A stretch of 8,633 nucleotides of DNA, taken from positions 10,627 through 19,259 of the forward strand of contig DOKP01000002.1 in the NCBI GenBank assembly GCA_003510795.1, read 5' to 3'. Both the position numbers and the translations under genes were made by a program. Shown here piece by piece: positions 1-4,545 of this stretch. The notes beneath the pieces are model-generated. The model was not told the DNA's origin and ran no database searches. It saw only the letters and a list, made by a program, of their open reading frames with translations. The first letter of the stretch is position 1; the number at the start of each line of letters is the position of its first letter. The stretch comes from Candidatus Moraniibacteriota bacterium. Lineage in GTDB: Bacteria > Patescibacteriota > Minisyncoccia > Moranbacterales > UBA9337.

Positions 1-23
1 AAGGCCTACGGCCTTGCTTTTTC
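1..23 (+). terminator. Rho-independent terminator of a gene left of the window
   Basis: A six-base stem AAGGCC/GGCCTT with a three-base TAC loop is followed by GCTTTTTC. This is a compact intrinsic terminator reading rightwards. The gene it ends lies outside the window, so the next gene is probably transcribed from its own promoter in the AT-rich stretch 24-95. Confidence 0.6.
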
Positions 24-95
24 TTAATCTATTCAAGAGTGAAACTTTTTATTAATAATTTAATTTAAATTCAAACAGTAACTTAAAAAGTTCAA

Positions 96-917
96 TTGAG
101 CACTTCAATTGTTTGGGATAAGAATATGCCGAGATACAAAATTATTGGAAATAAAATCCAACTGATGGATACTAGATTTGATCACTATTCAGATGAAGCA
201 CTTTCTTTTTTTAGTAAATTAGAATCGTTGGCAGGTAGCCCTCCGCCAATAGCGTTGACGGATACACAAGAGTTGACTGAGTGGAGAAATAGACAATGGA
301 AAGAATTTAGCGAGGCTATTGAGAATTGTAGACATAAAATTCAAGCAATCAATTATAGCATTTCACTTATTGAGTCAGAAATAAAAAATCCACCAATACC
401 GCGGTTTAAACTACCGATGGATCTTGAAGAAAAAGAATTTTTTGATGATATTGTTTTATTTGAATTTGAATCTTTTCTTTTTCAAATACTTTTTTTTATG
501 GATGTTTTTGTTCATTTGTTAAAATTATTTTATCCAGTTCTTAATTCGAAAGACAAATATAGAATTGGTTTCAAGGGTAGAGGGGTGGAGGGTAGAGGAG
601 TCGCTGGTAAAGGAACATCGGATGCTTTGCGAGGTGCGGGGGAGGTCGAATTGGCTGATTATATCGACGACGAGGTGGAGAAATGGATTCAGGTTATTTA
701 TGATTTAAGAAATGAAATAGTTCATCATTCGAGGGTTCGAAATTTGCAGATGTTTTTAATTGGTAAAAATGGACTCAACGCTCCAAAATTTTCTGATAAC
801 GGAATGGACTTGTTGGAATATTGTAAAAATACCTATGAAAATCTTAAAATTTTTTTAAATAATATCGACAATGATTTCCTATTTTCTAAGGCAGATAGTT
901 TTTATGAAATAAAATAA
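96..917 (+). CDS. HEPN-like domain protein, possible RNase or toxin
   Basis: This soluble, helix-rich protein of about 273 residues has no signal peptide or membrane anchor. Near the C-terminus a helix holds D-L-R-N-E-I-V-H-H, giving R205-x4-H210, the R-x4-6-H signature of HEPN domains, many of which cut RNA. The whole protein resembles the Cthe_2314-type HEPN group, but I place it there from pattern only. A hydrophobic helix (about 120-147) and a Gly/Arg-rich linker (about 159-183: repeated G-R-G-V, G-K-G) precede the catalytic helix. The start is uncertain: TTG at 96 has no Shine-Dalgarno sequence, while ATG at 126 (residue 11) follows GGGA by seven bases and may be the true start. No MNT-type nucleotidyltransferase partner is adjacent. 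The next genes are an XRE repressor and an ImmA-like protease, which suggests an accessory or stress locus. The gene is real; catalytic activity is inferred from the motif alone. Confidence 0.7.
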   Translation: MSTSIVWDKNMPRYKIIGNKIQLMDTRFDHYSDEALSFFSKLESLAGSPPPIALTDTQELTEWRNRQWKEFSEAIENCRHKIQAINYSISLIESEIKNPPIPRFKLPMDLEEKEFFDDIVLFEFESFLFQILFFMDVFVHLLKLFYPVLNSKDKYRIGFKGRGVEGRGVAGKGTSDALRGAGEVELADYIDDEVEKWIQVIYDLRNEIVHHSRVRNLQMFLIGKNGLNAPKFSDNGMDLLEYCKNTYENLKIFLNNIDNDFLFSKADSFYEIK

Positions 918-949
918 AATTGTAGCTTATTAATCCGAATGACAACTTG

Positions 950-977
950 ATCCGCCCGTGCTAGAGTGTGGCGGGAT
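950..977. repeat. Imperfect hairpin, possible decayed palindromic repeat
   Basis: ATCCGCC (950-956) pairs with GGCGGGAT (970-977), seven pairs with one bulged G, around a 13-base loop. No T-tract follows, so it is a poor terminator for the HEPN-like gene. The arms resemble those of the perfect palindrome at 3574-3589, so it may be a diverged copy of the same small repeat. It lies in the gap between the HEPN-like gene and the repressor operator. Confidence 0.4.
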
Positions 978-988
978 GGGATAAATAT

Positions 989-1041
989 TTGTGGTATTTG
1001 ACAAAAAATATCCTTGTGGTAATATTATACCACAAGAATAT
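989..1041. promoter_or_regulatory. Operator of the XRE/ImmA operon (palindrome plus third half-site)
   Basis: The arms ATATCCTTGTGGTA (1008-1021) and TACCACAAGAATAT (1028-1041) are reverse complements with one mismatch, separated by six bases. A further direct half-site TTGTGGTA lies at 989-996, 25 bases before the left half-site at 1014-1021. The palindrome overlaps the probable promoter of the downstream repressor gene, as expected for an autoregulatory operator. That the adjacent XRE protein binds here is inference from position and symmetry. Confidence 0.7.
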
Positions 1042-1052
1042 TTTATTATAAT
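998..1052 (+). promoter_or_regulatory. Promoter of the XRE-ImmA operon
   Basis: A perfect -35 hexamer TTGACA (998-1003) lies between the first half-site and the palindrome. Possible -10 elements are TATTAT (1023-1028, spacer 19) in the palindrome centre, or the consensus TATAAT at 1047-1052, which lacks a -35 at normal distance. Either start would be blocked by a protein bound at 1008-1041. Which -10 is used cannot be told from sequence. Confidence 0.5.
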
Positions 1053-1070
1053 TTAATTAATATTAAAAAA

Positions 1071-1454
1071 ATGAGCAAGGGAGATAATTTAAAAAAATTC
1101 GGAAGCCTTCTATGTGAACTTCGAATAAAAAAAGAACTGACGCTGAGAGAAATGTGTCGTAGGATTAGTTATGATCCAAGTAATTTTAGTAAAATTGAAA
1201 GAGGAAAAATGTCGCCACCAGCTGATAAAAAAATATTAAATTTATGGGCAAGAACATTGGGATTAAAAAGTGGTACCAAAGAATTTGATAATTTCATATA
1301 CAATGCCAATGTGGCTCAGGGAATAATCCCTTCTGAAATAATGGATGAAAAAGAACTAGTGGCTAATCTACCAGCTTTCTTCAGAACGCTTAAAAATAAA
1401 AAACCAACCAAAGAAGATATGGATAAAATAATTAACTTTATAAAAAATGCTTAA
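1071..1454 (+). CDS. XRE-family helix-turn-helix transcriptional regulator
   Basis: This small cytoplasmic DNA-binding protein has 127 residues. Residues about 8-65 form a Cro/C1-type five-helix domain. The helix-turn-helix is around 24-45 (L-T-L-R-E-M-C, then D-P-S-N-F-S-K-I-E-R-G), and the S-K-I-E-R-G-K-x-S-P-P ending is diagnostic of the XRE family. The remaining 60 residues are helical and charged, and probably mediate dimerisation or contact with the protease. The ATG follows an A-rich leader with no Shine-Dalgarno sequence. It lies 11 bases before the ImmA-like gene, so the two are almost certainly co-transcribed. By analogy with ImmR/ImmA and similar phage or ICE pairs, it likely represses its own operon through the palindrome just upstream and is inactivated by the protease. 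The target genes beyond its own operon are unknown. Confidence 0.9.
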   Translation: MSKGDNLKKFGSLLCELRIKKELTLREMCRRISYDPSNFSKIERGKMSPPADKKILNLWARTLGLKSGTKEFDNFIYNANVAQGIIPSEIMDEKELVANLPAFFRTLKNKKPTKEDMDKIINFIKNA

Positions 1455-1465
1455 GATTAAAATAA

Positions 1466-2080
1466 ATGAAATACAAAGACACAAAGGTTTCTTTTATAAG
1501 CAATGAAGAAATAAAAAATAAAGCTGATAATTTTAGGTTGAAATATTGGAGAAATGAAATTCCAGTTGGAATAGAAGAAATAGTGGAATTAAAATTAAAA
1601 ATAAGTATAATACCCATACCAAATTTAATGAGTCAATGTGGATTGGATGCTCAGATAACTTCTGATTTCTCTTCTATATATGTGGATCAAAGAAACTATG
1701 AAAACGAAACAAGTAGATTTAGATTTTCCTTAGCTCATGAATTGGGACACCTTGTTTTGCACAAGATTTTTTATGAAGCATTAAATATTTCAAGTATGGA
1801 TGAAGTTTATGAATTTATATATGAAATTGACGCTGACGAATATTCGTATCTGGAAACTCAAGCCAACAAATTTGCTAATTATTTTCTCGTGCCAAGGGAA
1901 GAACTTTCTAAAATAAGAGAAAAGATTTTAACAGAAAAATTGAGTAAGAAGCAGGACATTTCTGTTTTTGATGAAAAAACATTAAATTCATATCTAGCTG
2001 GTCATATCGCTTCTTTGTTTTTAGTTTCTTCTGGAACAGTTGAAATCGCTTTAAACGATTTAAGTAGTTTAAAAAAATAA
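1466..2080 (+). CDS. ImmA/IrrE-family metallopeptidase
   Basis: This cytoplasmic zinc protease of 204 residues belongs to the ImmA/IrrE (COG2856, formerly DUF955) family. The zinc site is visible as H91-E-L-G-H95, preceded by the usual F-S-L-A. The third ligand is probably E130 in E-T-Q-A-N-K-F-A, the family's E-x-x-A-N-x-F-A motif. Family members commonly sit next to an XRE repressor and cleave it on a signal (ImmA of ICEBs1; IrrE acts on DdrO in Deinococcus). The gene starts 11 bases after the XRE stop, so the same arrangement is likely here. Both zinc ligand groups are intact, so it should be active. No integrase, excisionase or phage gene is visible in the window, so the pair may serve stress response or defence rather than a mobile element. 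Confidence 0.92.
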   Translation: MKYKDTKVSFISNEEIKNKADNFRLKYWRNEIPVGIEEIVELKLKISIIPIPNLMSQCGLDAQITSDFSSIYVDQRNYENETSRFRFSLAHELGHLVLHKIFYEALNISSMDEVYEFIYEIDADEYSYLETQANKFANYFLVPREELSKIREKILTEKLSKKQDISVFDEKTLNSYLAGHIASLFLVSSGTVEIALNDLSSLKK

Positions 2081-2086
2081 AAAAAG

Positions 2087-2095
2087 TGGTATAAA
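2087..2095 (+). promoter_or_regulatory. Extended -10 promoter element directly before the ICMT-like gene
   Basis: TGGTATAAA fits the extended -10 pattern TG-n-TATAAA. It ends eight bases before the ATG at 2104, so transcription from it would start at or within a base or two of the start codon and give a leaderless mRNA. No convincing -35 is visible. The gene could also be read through from the ImmA operon. Confidence 0.35.
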
Positions 2096-2103
2096 CAAAA
2101 AAT

Positions 2104-2562
2104 ATGAGCCTTAAACAAAAATTAGTCAGTCCGGTATTGATGTGGTTGATTGTAATAATCGGAATATTTATCGTGTTCCAATTCGTCCCATTCCGCTTGG
2201 TATTTGCGCGCAATATGTTTACTTCAGCCTTGATTTTGCCAGCATTTTTGTACTGGTTATATTTTTTGGTGGGGGCTATTTTAGTCCACCATAAGGCTCC
2301 GCTTTCGGTGGATAAAATTGATAAATTAGTCACCGAGGGGGTGTATAATAAAGTGCGCCATCCGATTTATAGCGCAGATATTATCTTGGGTTGGGCGATA
2401 TTTTTTCTTTATCCGGATGTCCGATTTTTAATTAGCGCTCACTTATTGATGTTTGTGCTTTTATTTTGGATTAGTCTGGAGGAAAAAGCTTTGATTAAGA
2501 AATTCGGAAATCAGTATTTAGAATATATGGGTCGGGCACCTAAGATTTTTCCTAAGTTGTAG
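2104..2562 (+). CDS. Isoprenylcysteine carboxyl methyltransferase (ICMT)-family membrane protein
   Basis: This integral membrane protein of 152 residues has about four to five hydrophobic segments (roughly 11-30, 42-62, 91-103 and 107-125). The signature is in the second half: T-E-G-V-Y-N-K-V-R85-H86-P87-I-Y89, then E126-E127, and F-G-N-Q-Y-L-E-Y near the end. This matches the SAM-binding C-terminal core shared by ICMT, PEMT and NnrU-type methyltransferases. Bacteria have no prenylated CaaX proteins of the eukaryotic type, so the true substrate is unknown; lipids or small hydrophobic thiols or amines are possible. The length is typical of short bacterial members. It lies 23 bases after the ImmA-like gene but has its own possible promoter and is probably not functionally tied to it. 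Confidence 0.85.
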   Translation: MSLKQKLVSPVLMWLIVIIGIFIVFQFVPFRLVFARNMFTSALILPAFLYWLYFLVGAILVHHKAPLSVDKIDKLVTEGVYNKVRHPIYSADIILGWAIFFLYPDVRFLISAHLLMFVLLFWISLEEKALIKKFGNQYLEYMGRAPKIFPKL

Positions 2563-2583
2563 TAAATTTTATTTTATAAAAGT

Positions 2584-2754
2584 ATGCGATTATTAATAAT
2601 GGTCAATGCAGTTGTCGGTTCAATCGCGGGAAGCTACATCCCTTTATTTTGGGGCGGTAGCGTGTTTTCTATGACATCTTTGATTCTGAGCGCTATGGGT
2701 GGTTTTTTGGGAATTTGGCTGGGCTATAAAATGGCTGGTAGAATGGGGCTATAG
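2584..2754 (+). CDS. Small two-helix membrane protein (56 residues)
   Basis: An ATG opens 21 bases after the previous stop and gives a 56-residue protein ending at TAG. It has two hydrophobic, Gly-rich segments (about 2-22 and 30-49) joined by a short W-G-G-S turn, and ends in Y-K-M-A-G-R. The pattern G-S-Y-I-P-L-F-W-G then G-G-F-L-G-I-W-L-G-Y-K looks like small glycine-zipper membrane proteins that I associate with Patescibacteria genomes, which supports it being a real gene. Spacing suggests co-transcription with the ICMT-like gene. The function is unknown, and no catalytic residue is visible. Confidence 0.75.
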   Translation: MRLLIMVNAVVGSIAGSYIPLFWGGSVFSMTSLILSAMGGFLGIWLGYKMAGRMGL

Positions 2755-2790
2755 GATTGGATTTTCACTCTTTACATGAGGTTTTTTTAT

Positions 2791-2820
2791 TTGGCCACAT
2801 TGAAATATTTAGGATATAAT
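2791..2820 (+). promoter_or_regulatory. Promoter of mscL
   Basis: TTGGCC (2791-2796) and a consensus TATAAT (2815-2820) are separated by 18 bases. The start would be near 2827, giving an AT-rich leader of about 60 bases before mscL. Confidence 0.55.
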
Positions 2821-2877
2821 ATTATTATTATTAATAATCAGTTTATAAAATCAAAAGTAAGTTAATTTTAAATTTTT

Positions 2878-2881
2878 AGGA
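2878..2881 (+). promoter_or_regulatory. Shine-Dalgarno sequence of mscL
   Basis: AGGA lies eight bases before the ATG at 2890. It supports that start over the internal ATG at residue 5, and it contrasts with most genes here, which have only A-rich leaders. Confidence 0.55.
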
Positions 2882-2889
2882 TTAATCTT

Positions 2890-3318
2890 ATGGTAAAAAA
2901 AATGTTAAAAGACTTTAAAAAATTCGCCGTGAAGGGAAATGTGATTGACTTGGCGGTCGGAGTAGTGATAGGTACGGCTTTCGGAAAAATTGTCAGTTCT
3001 TTTGTGGCGGATATTATTATGCCTCCAATTGGAGTGTTAACGGGAGGAGTAGATTTTTCAGAATTAGCTGTTACTTTAAAAAAAGCTTCTGATGGCACCA
3101 CGGCCGTAACTATGAATTATGGGTTATTTCTTAATACAGTAATTGATTTTTTAATTATATCTTTTTCAATTTTTATCGCCGTCAAACAGTTAAATAGATT
3201 TAAGAAAAAAGAAGAAAAAAAACCTCTAGTTACGCCAGAGGATGTTAAATTATTGACGGAGATAAGAGATCTTTTGAAAGATAATAAGCAAAAAACGAAA
3301 GATAAAAAGGAAGTGTAA
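2890..3318 (+). CDS. mscL: Large-conductance mechanosensitive channel MscL
   Basis: This homopentameric inner-membrane channel opens under high membrane tension and releases solutes on osmotic downshock. The family signature is unmistakable: K-G-N-V-I-D-L-A-V-G-V-V-I-G at 15-28, then F-G-K-I-V-S-S-F-V-A-D-I-I-M-P-P-I-G at 31-48. L21 and V25 match the pore-constriction residues L19 and V23 of the E. coli protein. TM1 is about 17-48, a periplasmic loop spans about 52-76, and TM2 is about 78-99. A basic R-F-K-K-K cluster follows, and the C-terminal helix L-L-T-E-I-R-D-L-L-K (121-130) is the conserved bundle. At 142 residues it is of normal length. It has its own promoter and a strong terminator, so it is probably a single-gene unit. 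Confidence 0.98.
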   Translation: MVKKMLKDFKKFAVKGNVIDLAVGVVIGTAFGKIVSSFVADIIMPPIGVLTGGVDFSELAVTLKKASDGTTAVTMNYGLFLNTVIDFLIISFSIFIAVKQLNRFKKKEEKKPLVTPEDVKLLTEIRDLLKDNKQKTKDKKEV

Positions 3319-3324
3319 GTTTAC

Positions 3325-3356
3325 GCAAAAAAGAGGCTGTCAGTCTCTTTTTTCTT
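3325..3356. terminator. Bidirectional terminator between mscL and the tRNA-Thr unit
   Basis: AAAAAAGAG and CTCTTTTTT flank the centre GCTGTCAGT. GAG-G-C-T pairs with A-G-T-CTC (one G-U pair) around a three-base loop, with A-runs before and T-runs after. It therefore works as an intrinsic terminator both for mscL rightwards and for the tRNA transcript leftwards. Confidence 0.8.
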
Positions 3357-3386
3357 TGTTTTAAGTTTCTCCACCCCCTCTGTCCT

Positions 3387-3418
3387 ACTCGCCTCGCCGA
3401 AGCTACTGCGAAGCGGGT
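3387..3418. repeat. Hairpin element replacing the acceptor end of a split tRNA
   Basis: ACTCGCCTCGC (3387-3397) pairs with GCGAAGCGGGT (3408-3418) with one mismatch and one G-U pair, around a 10-base loop CGAAGCTACT. It starts exactly where the T-stem of the 3' tRNA-Thr half (3417-3447) should lead into its acceptor strand. Its GC content is far above that of the surroundings. It resembles small palindromic elements scattered in some Patescibacteria genomes, but family membership needs a genome-wide count. Confidence 0.5.
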
Positions 3419-3447
3419 CGGAAACGAACCGACGACCTACGCGTTAC
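3417..3447 (-). pseudogene. 3' half of a split tRNA-Thr(CGU)
   Basis: Read on the minus strand, this starts GTAACGCGTAGG, which equals the anticodon loop and 3' anticodon strand of the intact tRNA-Thr(CGU) next door. A variable loop and a complete T-arm GTCGG/TTCGTTT/CCGAC follow. It matches the intact tRNA at 25 of 31 positions. The outer T-stem pair is changed on both sides (A-U to G-C), so pairing was preserved. U58 in the T-loop is unusual, since A58 is nearly universal. The acceptor strand is missing and replaced by a hairpin element. With the 5' half at 3556-3603 it would rebuild a tRNA-Thr split exactly at the anticodon. Confidence 0.65.
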
Positions 3448-3464
3448 CTGCCCGAAATGCTTTG

Positions 3465-3537
3465 AGCCGTCTATCGGGATTGAACCGATGGCCTACGCGT
3501 TACGAGTGCGTCGCTCTACCAACTGAGCTAAGACGGC
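3465..3537 (-). tRNA. tRNA-Thr (anticodon CGU)
   Basis: This is a complete cloverleaf on the minus strand. The acceptor stem GCCGTCT/AGACGGC pairs fully, and the D-arm is GCTC-AGTTGGTA-GAGC. The anticodon arm is ACGCA-CTCGTAA-CGCGT, with CGT at 34-36 and one A-C mismatch at 31-39. The variable loop is AGGCC, and the T-arm is ATCGG-TTCAATC-CCGAT. U73 is the discriminator, and G1-C72, C2-G71, G35 and U36 are the known threonine identity elements. It decodes ACG. CCA is not encoded, so a CCA-adding enzyme is needed. It is transcribed from the promoter at 3635-3663 and lies between the two halves of a second tRNA-Thr(CGU). Confidence 0.95.
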
Positions 3538-3555
3538 ATATTCATGGCGGGCGGG

Positions 3556-3603
3556 CGAGTGCGTTGCTCTACCTCCGCCAGCTGGCGGATGAGCTAAGGT
3601 GGC
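3556..3603 (-). pseudogene. 5' half of a split tRNA-Thr(CGU) with a palindrome in its D-loop
   Basis: On the minus strand this begins GCCACCTTAGCTCA, then a 16-base palindrome, then GGTAGAGCAACGCACTCG, where it stops inside the anticodon loop. Without the palindrome, 29 of 32 bases match the intact tRNA-Thr(CGU) beside it. The three bases GTT of the normal D-loop are replaced by the palindrome, so the D-stem GCTC/GAGC can still form. The matching 3' half lies 108 bases on (3417-3447), beyond the intact tRNA. A pseudogene pair is the simplest reading. A split or intron-like tRNA is a remote alternative, because no acceptor 3' strand for GCCACCT is found next to the 3' half. Confidence 0.65.
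3574..3589. repeat. Perfect 16-bp palindrome
   Basis: TCCGCCAGCTGGCGGA is its own reverse complement. It sits in the D-loop of the 5' tRNA half. An imperfect copy with one inserted T is at 3694-3710, and a more diverged relative may be at 950-977. The GC-rich sequence stands out from its AT-rich neighbours. It looks like a small dispersed palindromic repeat. Confidence 0.7.
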
Positions 3604-3634
3604 ATTTCTATAGCATAGCGCTAATACAAATATT

Positions 3635-3663
3635 ATTGTAATATAGAAGTAATTAAATTTCAA
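3635..3663 (-). promoter_or_regulatory. Promoter of the tRNA-Thr transcript
   Basis: On the minus strand TTGAAA (3658-3663) and TACAAT (3635-3640) are 17 bases apart, the optimal spacing. Transcription would start near 3628, about 25 bases before the 5' tRNA half. It would run through the intact tRNA-Thr and the 3' half to the terminator at 3325-3356, giving a precursor of roughly 300 bases. Confidence 0.6.
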
Positions 3664-3688
3664 TAACATTAATAATTAATTCGGCATT

Positions 3689-3714
3689 CATCATCCGCCA
3701 GCTGGTCGGAGATG
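3689..3714 (+). repeat. Imperfect copy of the palindrome, hairpin before the slipin start
   Basis: TCCGCCAGCTGGTCGGA (3694-3710) is the 16-bp palindrome of 3574-3589 with one inserted T. Flanking CATC and GATG extend the stem with one bulged A. The hairpin ends at the first base of the GGAG Shine-Dalgarno of the next gene, so it could affect ribosome access. It may equally be a chance insertion. Confidence 0.5.
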
Positions 3715-3717
3715 GAG
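3714..3717 (+). promoter_or_regulatory. Shine-Dalgarno sequence of the slipin gene
   Basis: GGAG lies ten bases before the ATG at 3728, at the foot of the preceding hairpin. It is one of only two clear Shine-Dalgarno sequences in the window. Confidence 0.45.
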
Positions 3718-3727
3718 ACAAAATAAT

Positions 3728-4465
3728 ATGGAAATAATCTTAGGCATAGTAGTTTTTATTGTGTTGGTTTCAATTAAACAAATCAACCAATATGAAAGAG
3801 GGGTGAGATTTACAATTGGAAAATATACGGGGATTATGGAACCAGGCTGGAGATTGGTTGTTCCTGTTTTCCAAAGCTATCAGAAAGTAGATATGAGAAT
3901 TAAGGCGGTGGACGTGCCAGATCAAGAAGCTATTACCAAAGATAATATTTCCGTCAAAGTGAATGCCGTTATTTATTATAAAGTCAAAGATGCCAACAAG
4001 GCCATCATTGAAGTGGAAAATTTCTTTTATGCCGTGAGCCAGCTCGCCCAAACTACGATGCGAAATGTAGTCGGTGAAGTTAATTTGGATGAGTTACTTT
4101 CTAATCGAGATACAATTGCGGAAAAAATCAGAAGCATTGTGGATGCGGCTACGGAAGCTTGGGGGATCGAAGTGCACTCTGTAGAGCTTAAAGATGTTAA
4201 TCTTCCTGAAGAAATGAAGAGAGTAATCGGCAAGCAAGCCGAGGCTGAAAGAGAAAAGCGTTCTGTTATTATTAAAGCTGAGGGAGAAGTAATTGCCGCT
4301 GAAAATTTGGCCAAAGCTGCCAACACTCTGTCCGCCGCCAACGGAGCTTTGCATCTGCGAACGCTAAGCACGATTAACGATGTAAGCTCAGATCAATCTA
4401 ATACCATTGTCTTTGCTTTGCCAATAGAGGTTTTGCGAGCAATTGAGGGGATGAATAAAAAATAA
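3728..4465 (+). CDS. Slipin family protein (SPFH/band 7 membrane scaffold)
   Basis: This membrane-anchored SPFH protein has 245 residues, close to the usual slipin length of about 250. An N-terminal hydrophobic hairpin or helix (1-16) is followed by the band-7 domain (about 18-185). Recognisable stretches are Y-E-R-G-V-R-F-T-I-G-K, E-P-G-W-R-L-V-V-P, V-D-V-P-D-Q-E-A-I-T-K-D-N, L-A-Q-T-T-M-R-N-V-V-G, and V-E-L-K-D-V-N-L-P-E-E-M-K-R. A charged Ala/Glu-rich coiled-coil (161-205) follows, and the ending T-I-V-F-A-L-P-I-E-V-L-R is typical of prokaryotic slipins. Such proteins form large membrane-bound cages or microdomains and often pair with an NfeD protease. No nfeD gene is adjacent here. It appears to be a single-gene unit, with a hairpin and a Shine-Dalgarno sequence just before its start. 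Confidence 0.95.
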   Translation: MEIILGIVVFIVLVSIKQINQYERGVRFTIGKYTGIMEPGWRLVVPVFQSYQKVDMRIKAVDVPDQEAITKDNISVKVNAVIYYKVKDANKAIIEVENFFYAVSQLAQTTMRNVVGEVNLDELLSNRDTIAEKIRSIVDAATEAWGIEVHSVELKDVNLPEEMKRVIGKQAEAEREKRSVIIKAEGEVIAAENLAKAANTLSAANGALHLRTLSTINDVSSDQSNTIVFALPIEVLRAIEGMNKK

Positions 4466-4473
4466 AATGTTTA

Positions 4474-4507
4474 AAAACCTTAGTTAATGTTGTGATGGTT
4501 TTATTTT
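4474..4507 (+). terminator. Possible weak terminator after the slipin gene
   Basis: AAAACC (4474-4479) pairs with GGTTTT (4497-4502), followed by ATTTT. The stem is AT-rich and the loop is 17 bases, so efficiency is doubtful. Confidence 0.3.
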
Positions 4508-4518
4508 GGGTGTAAAAT
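4490..4518 (+). promoter_or_regulatory. Possible promoter of the DsbA-like gene
   Basis: TTGTGA (4490-4495) and TAAAAT (4513-4518) are 17 bases apart. They overlap the weak terminator of the slipin gene. The leader to the ATG at 4546 would be about 20 bases, A-rich and without a Shine-Dalgarno sequence. Confidence 0.35.
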
Positions 4519-4545
4519 AAATTTGTAATAAAATAAAATTAAAAA

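Noticed and set aside
950..977. Intrinsic terminator of the HEPN-like gene
   Set aside because: The hairpin has a 13-base loop, a bulge and no following T-run on either strand.
1071..2080. Prophage or integrative element carrying the XRE-ImmA pair
   Set aside because: No integrase, excisionase, att-like repeat pair, conjugation or phage structural gene is visible in the window.
1908..2333. Minus-strand open frame of 141 codons across the ImmA and ICMT-like genes
   Set aside because: It overlaps two genes with clear family motifs, and its own translation shows no domain or plausible composition.
3417..3603. Group I or archaeal-type tRNA intron in the outer tRNA-Thr
   Set aside because: The 108-base insert is two 18-base flanks around a complete tRNA, with no group I core. 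The 3' half lacks an acceptor strand, so splicing would not give a complete tRNA.
3387..3714. CRISPR array
   Set aside because: The repeated elements are palindromes or tRNA pieces at irregular distances, with no regular repeat-spacer pattern and no cas genes.
4027..4371. Minus-strand open frames inside the slipin gene
   Set aside because: The slipin frame is strongly conserved in family motifs; the reverse frames are antisense shadows with Ser/Leu-biased composition.
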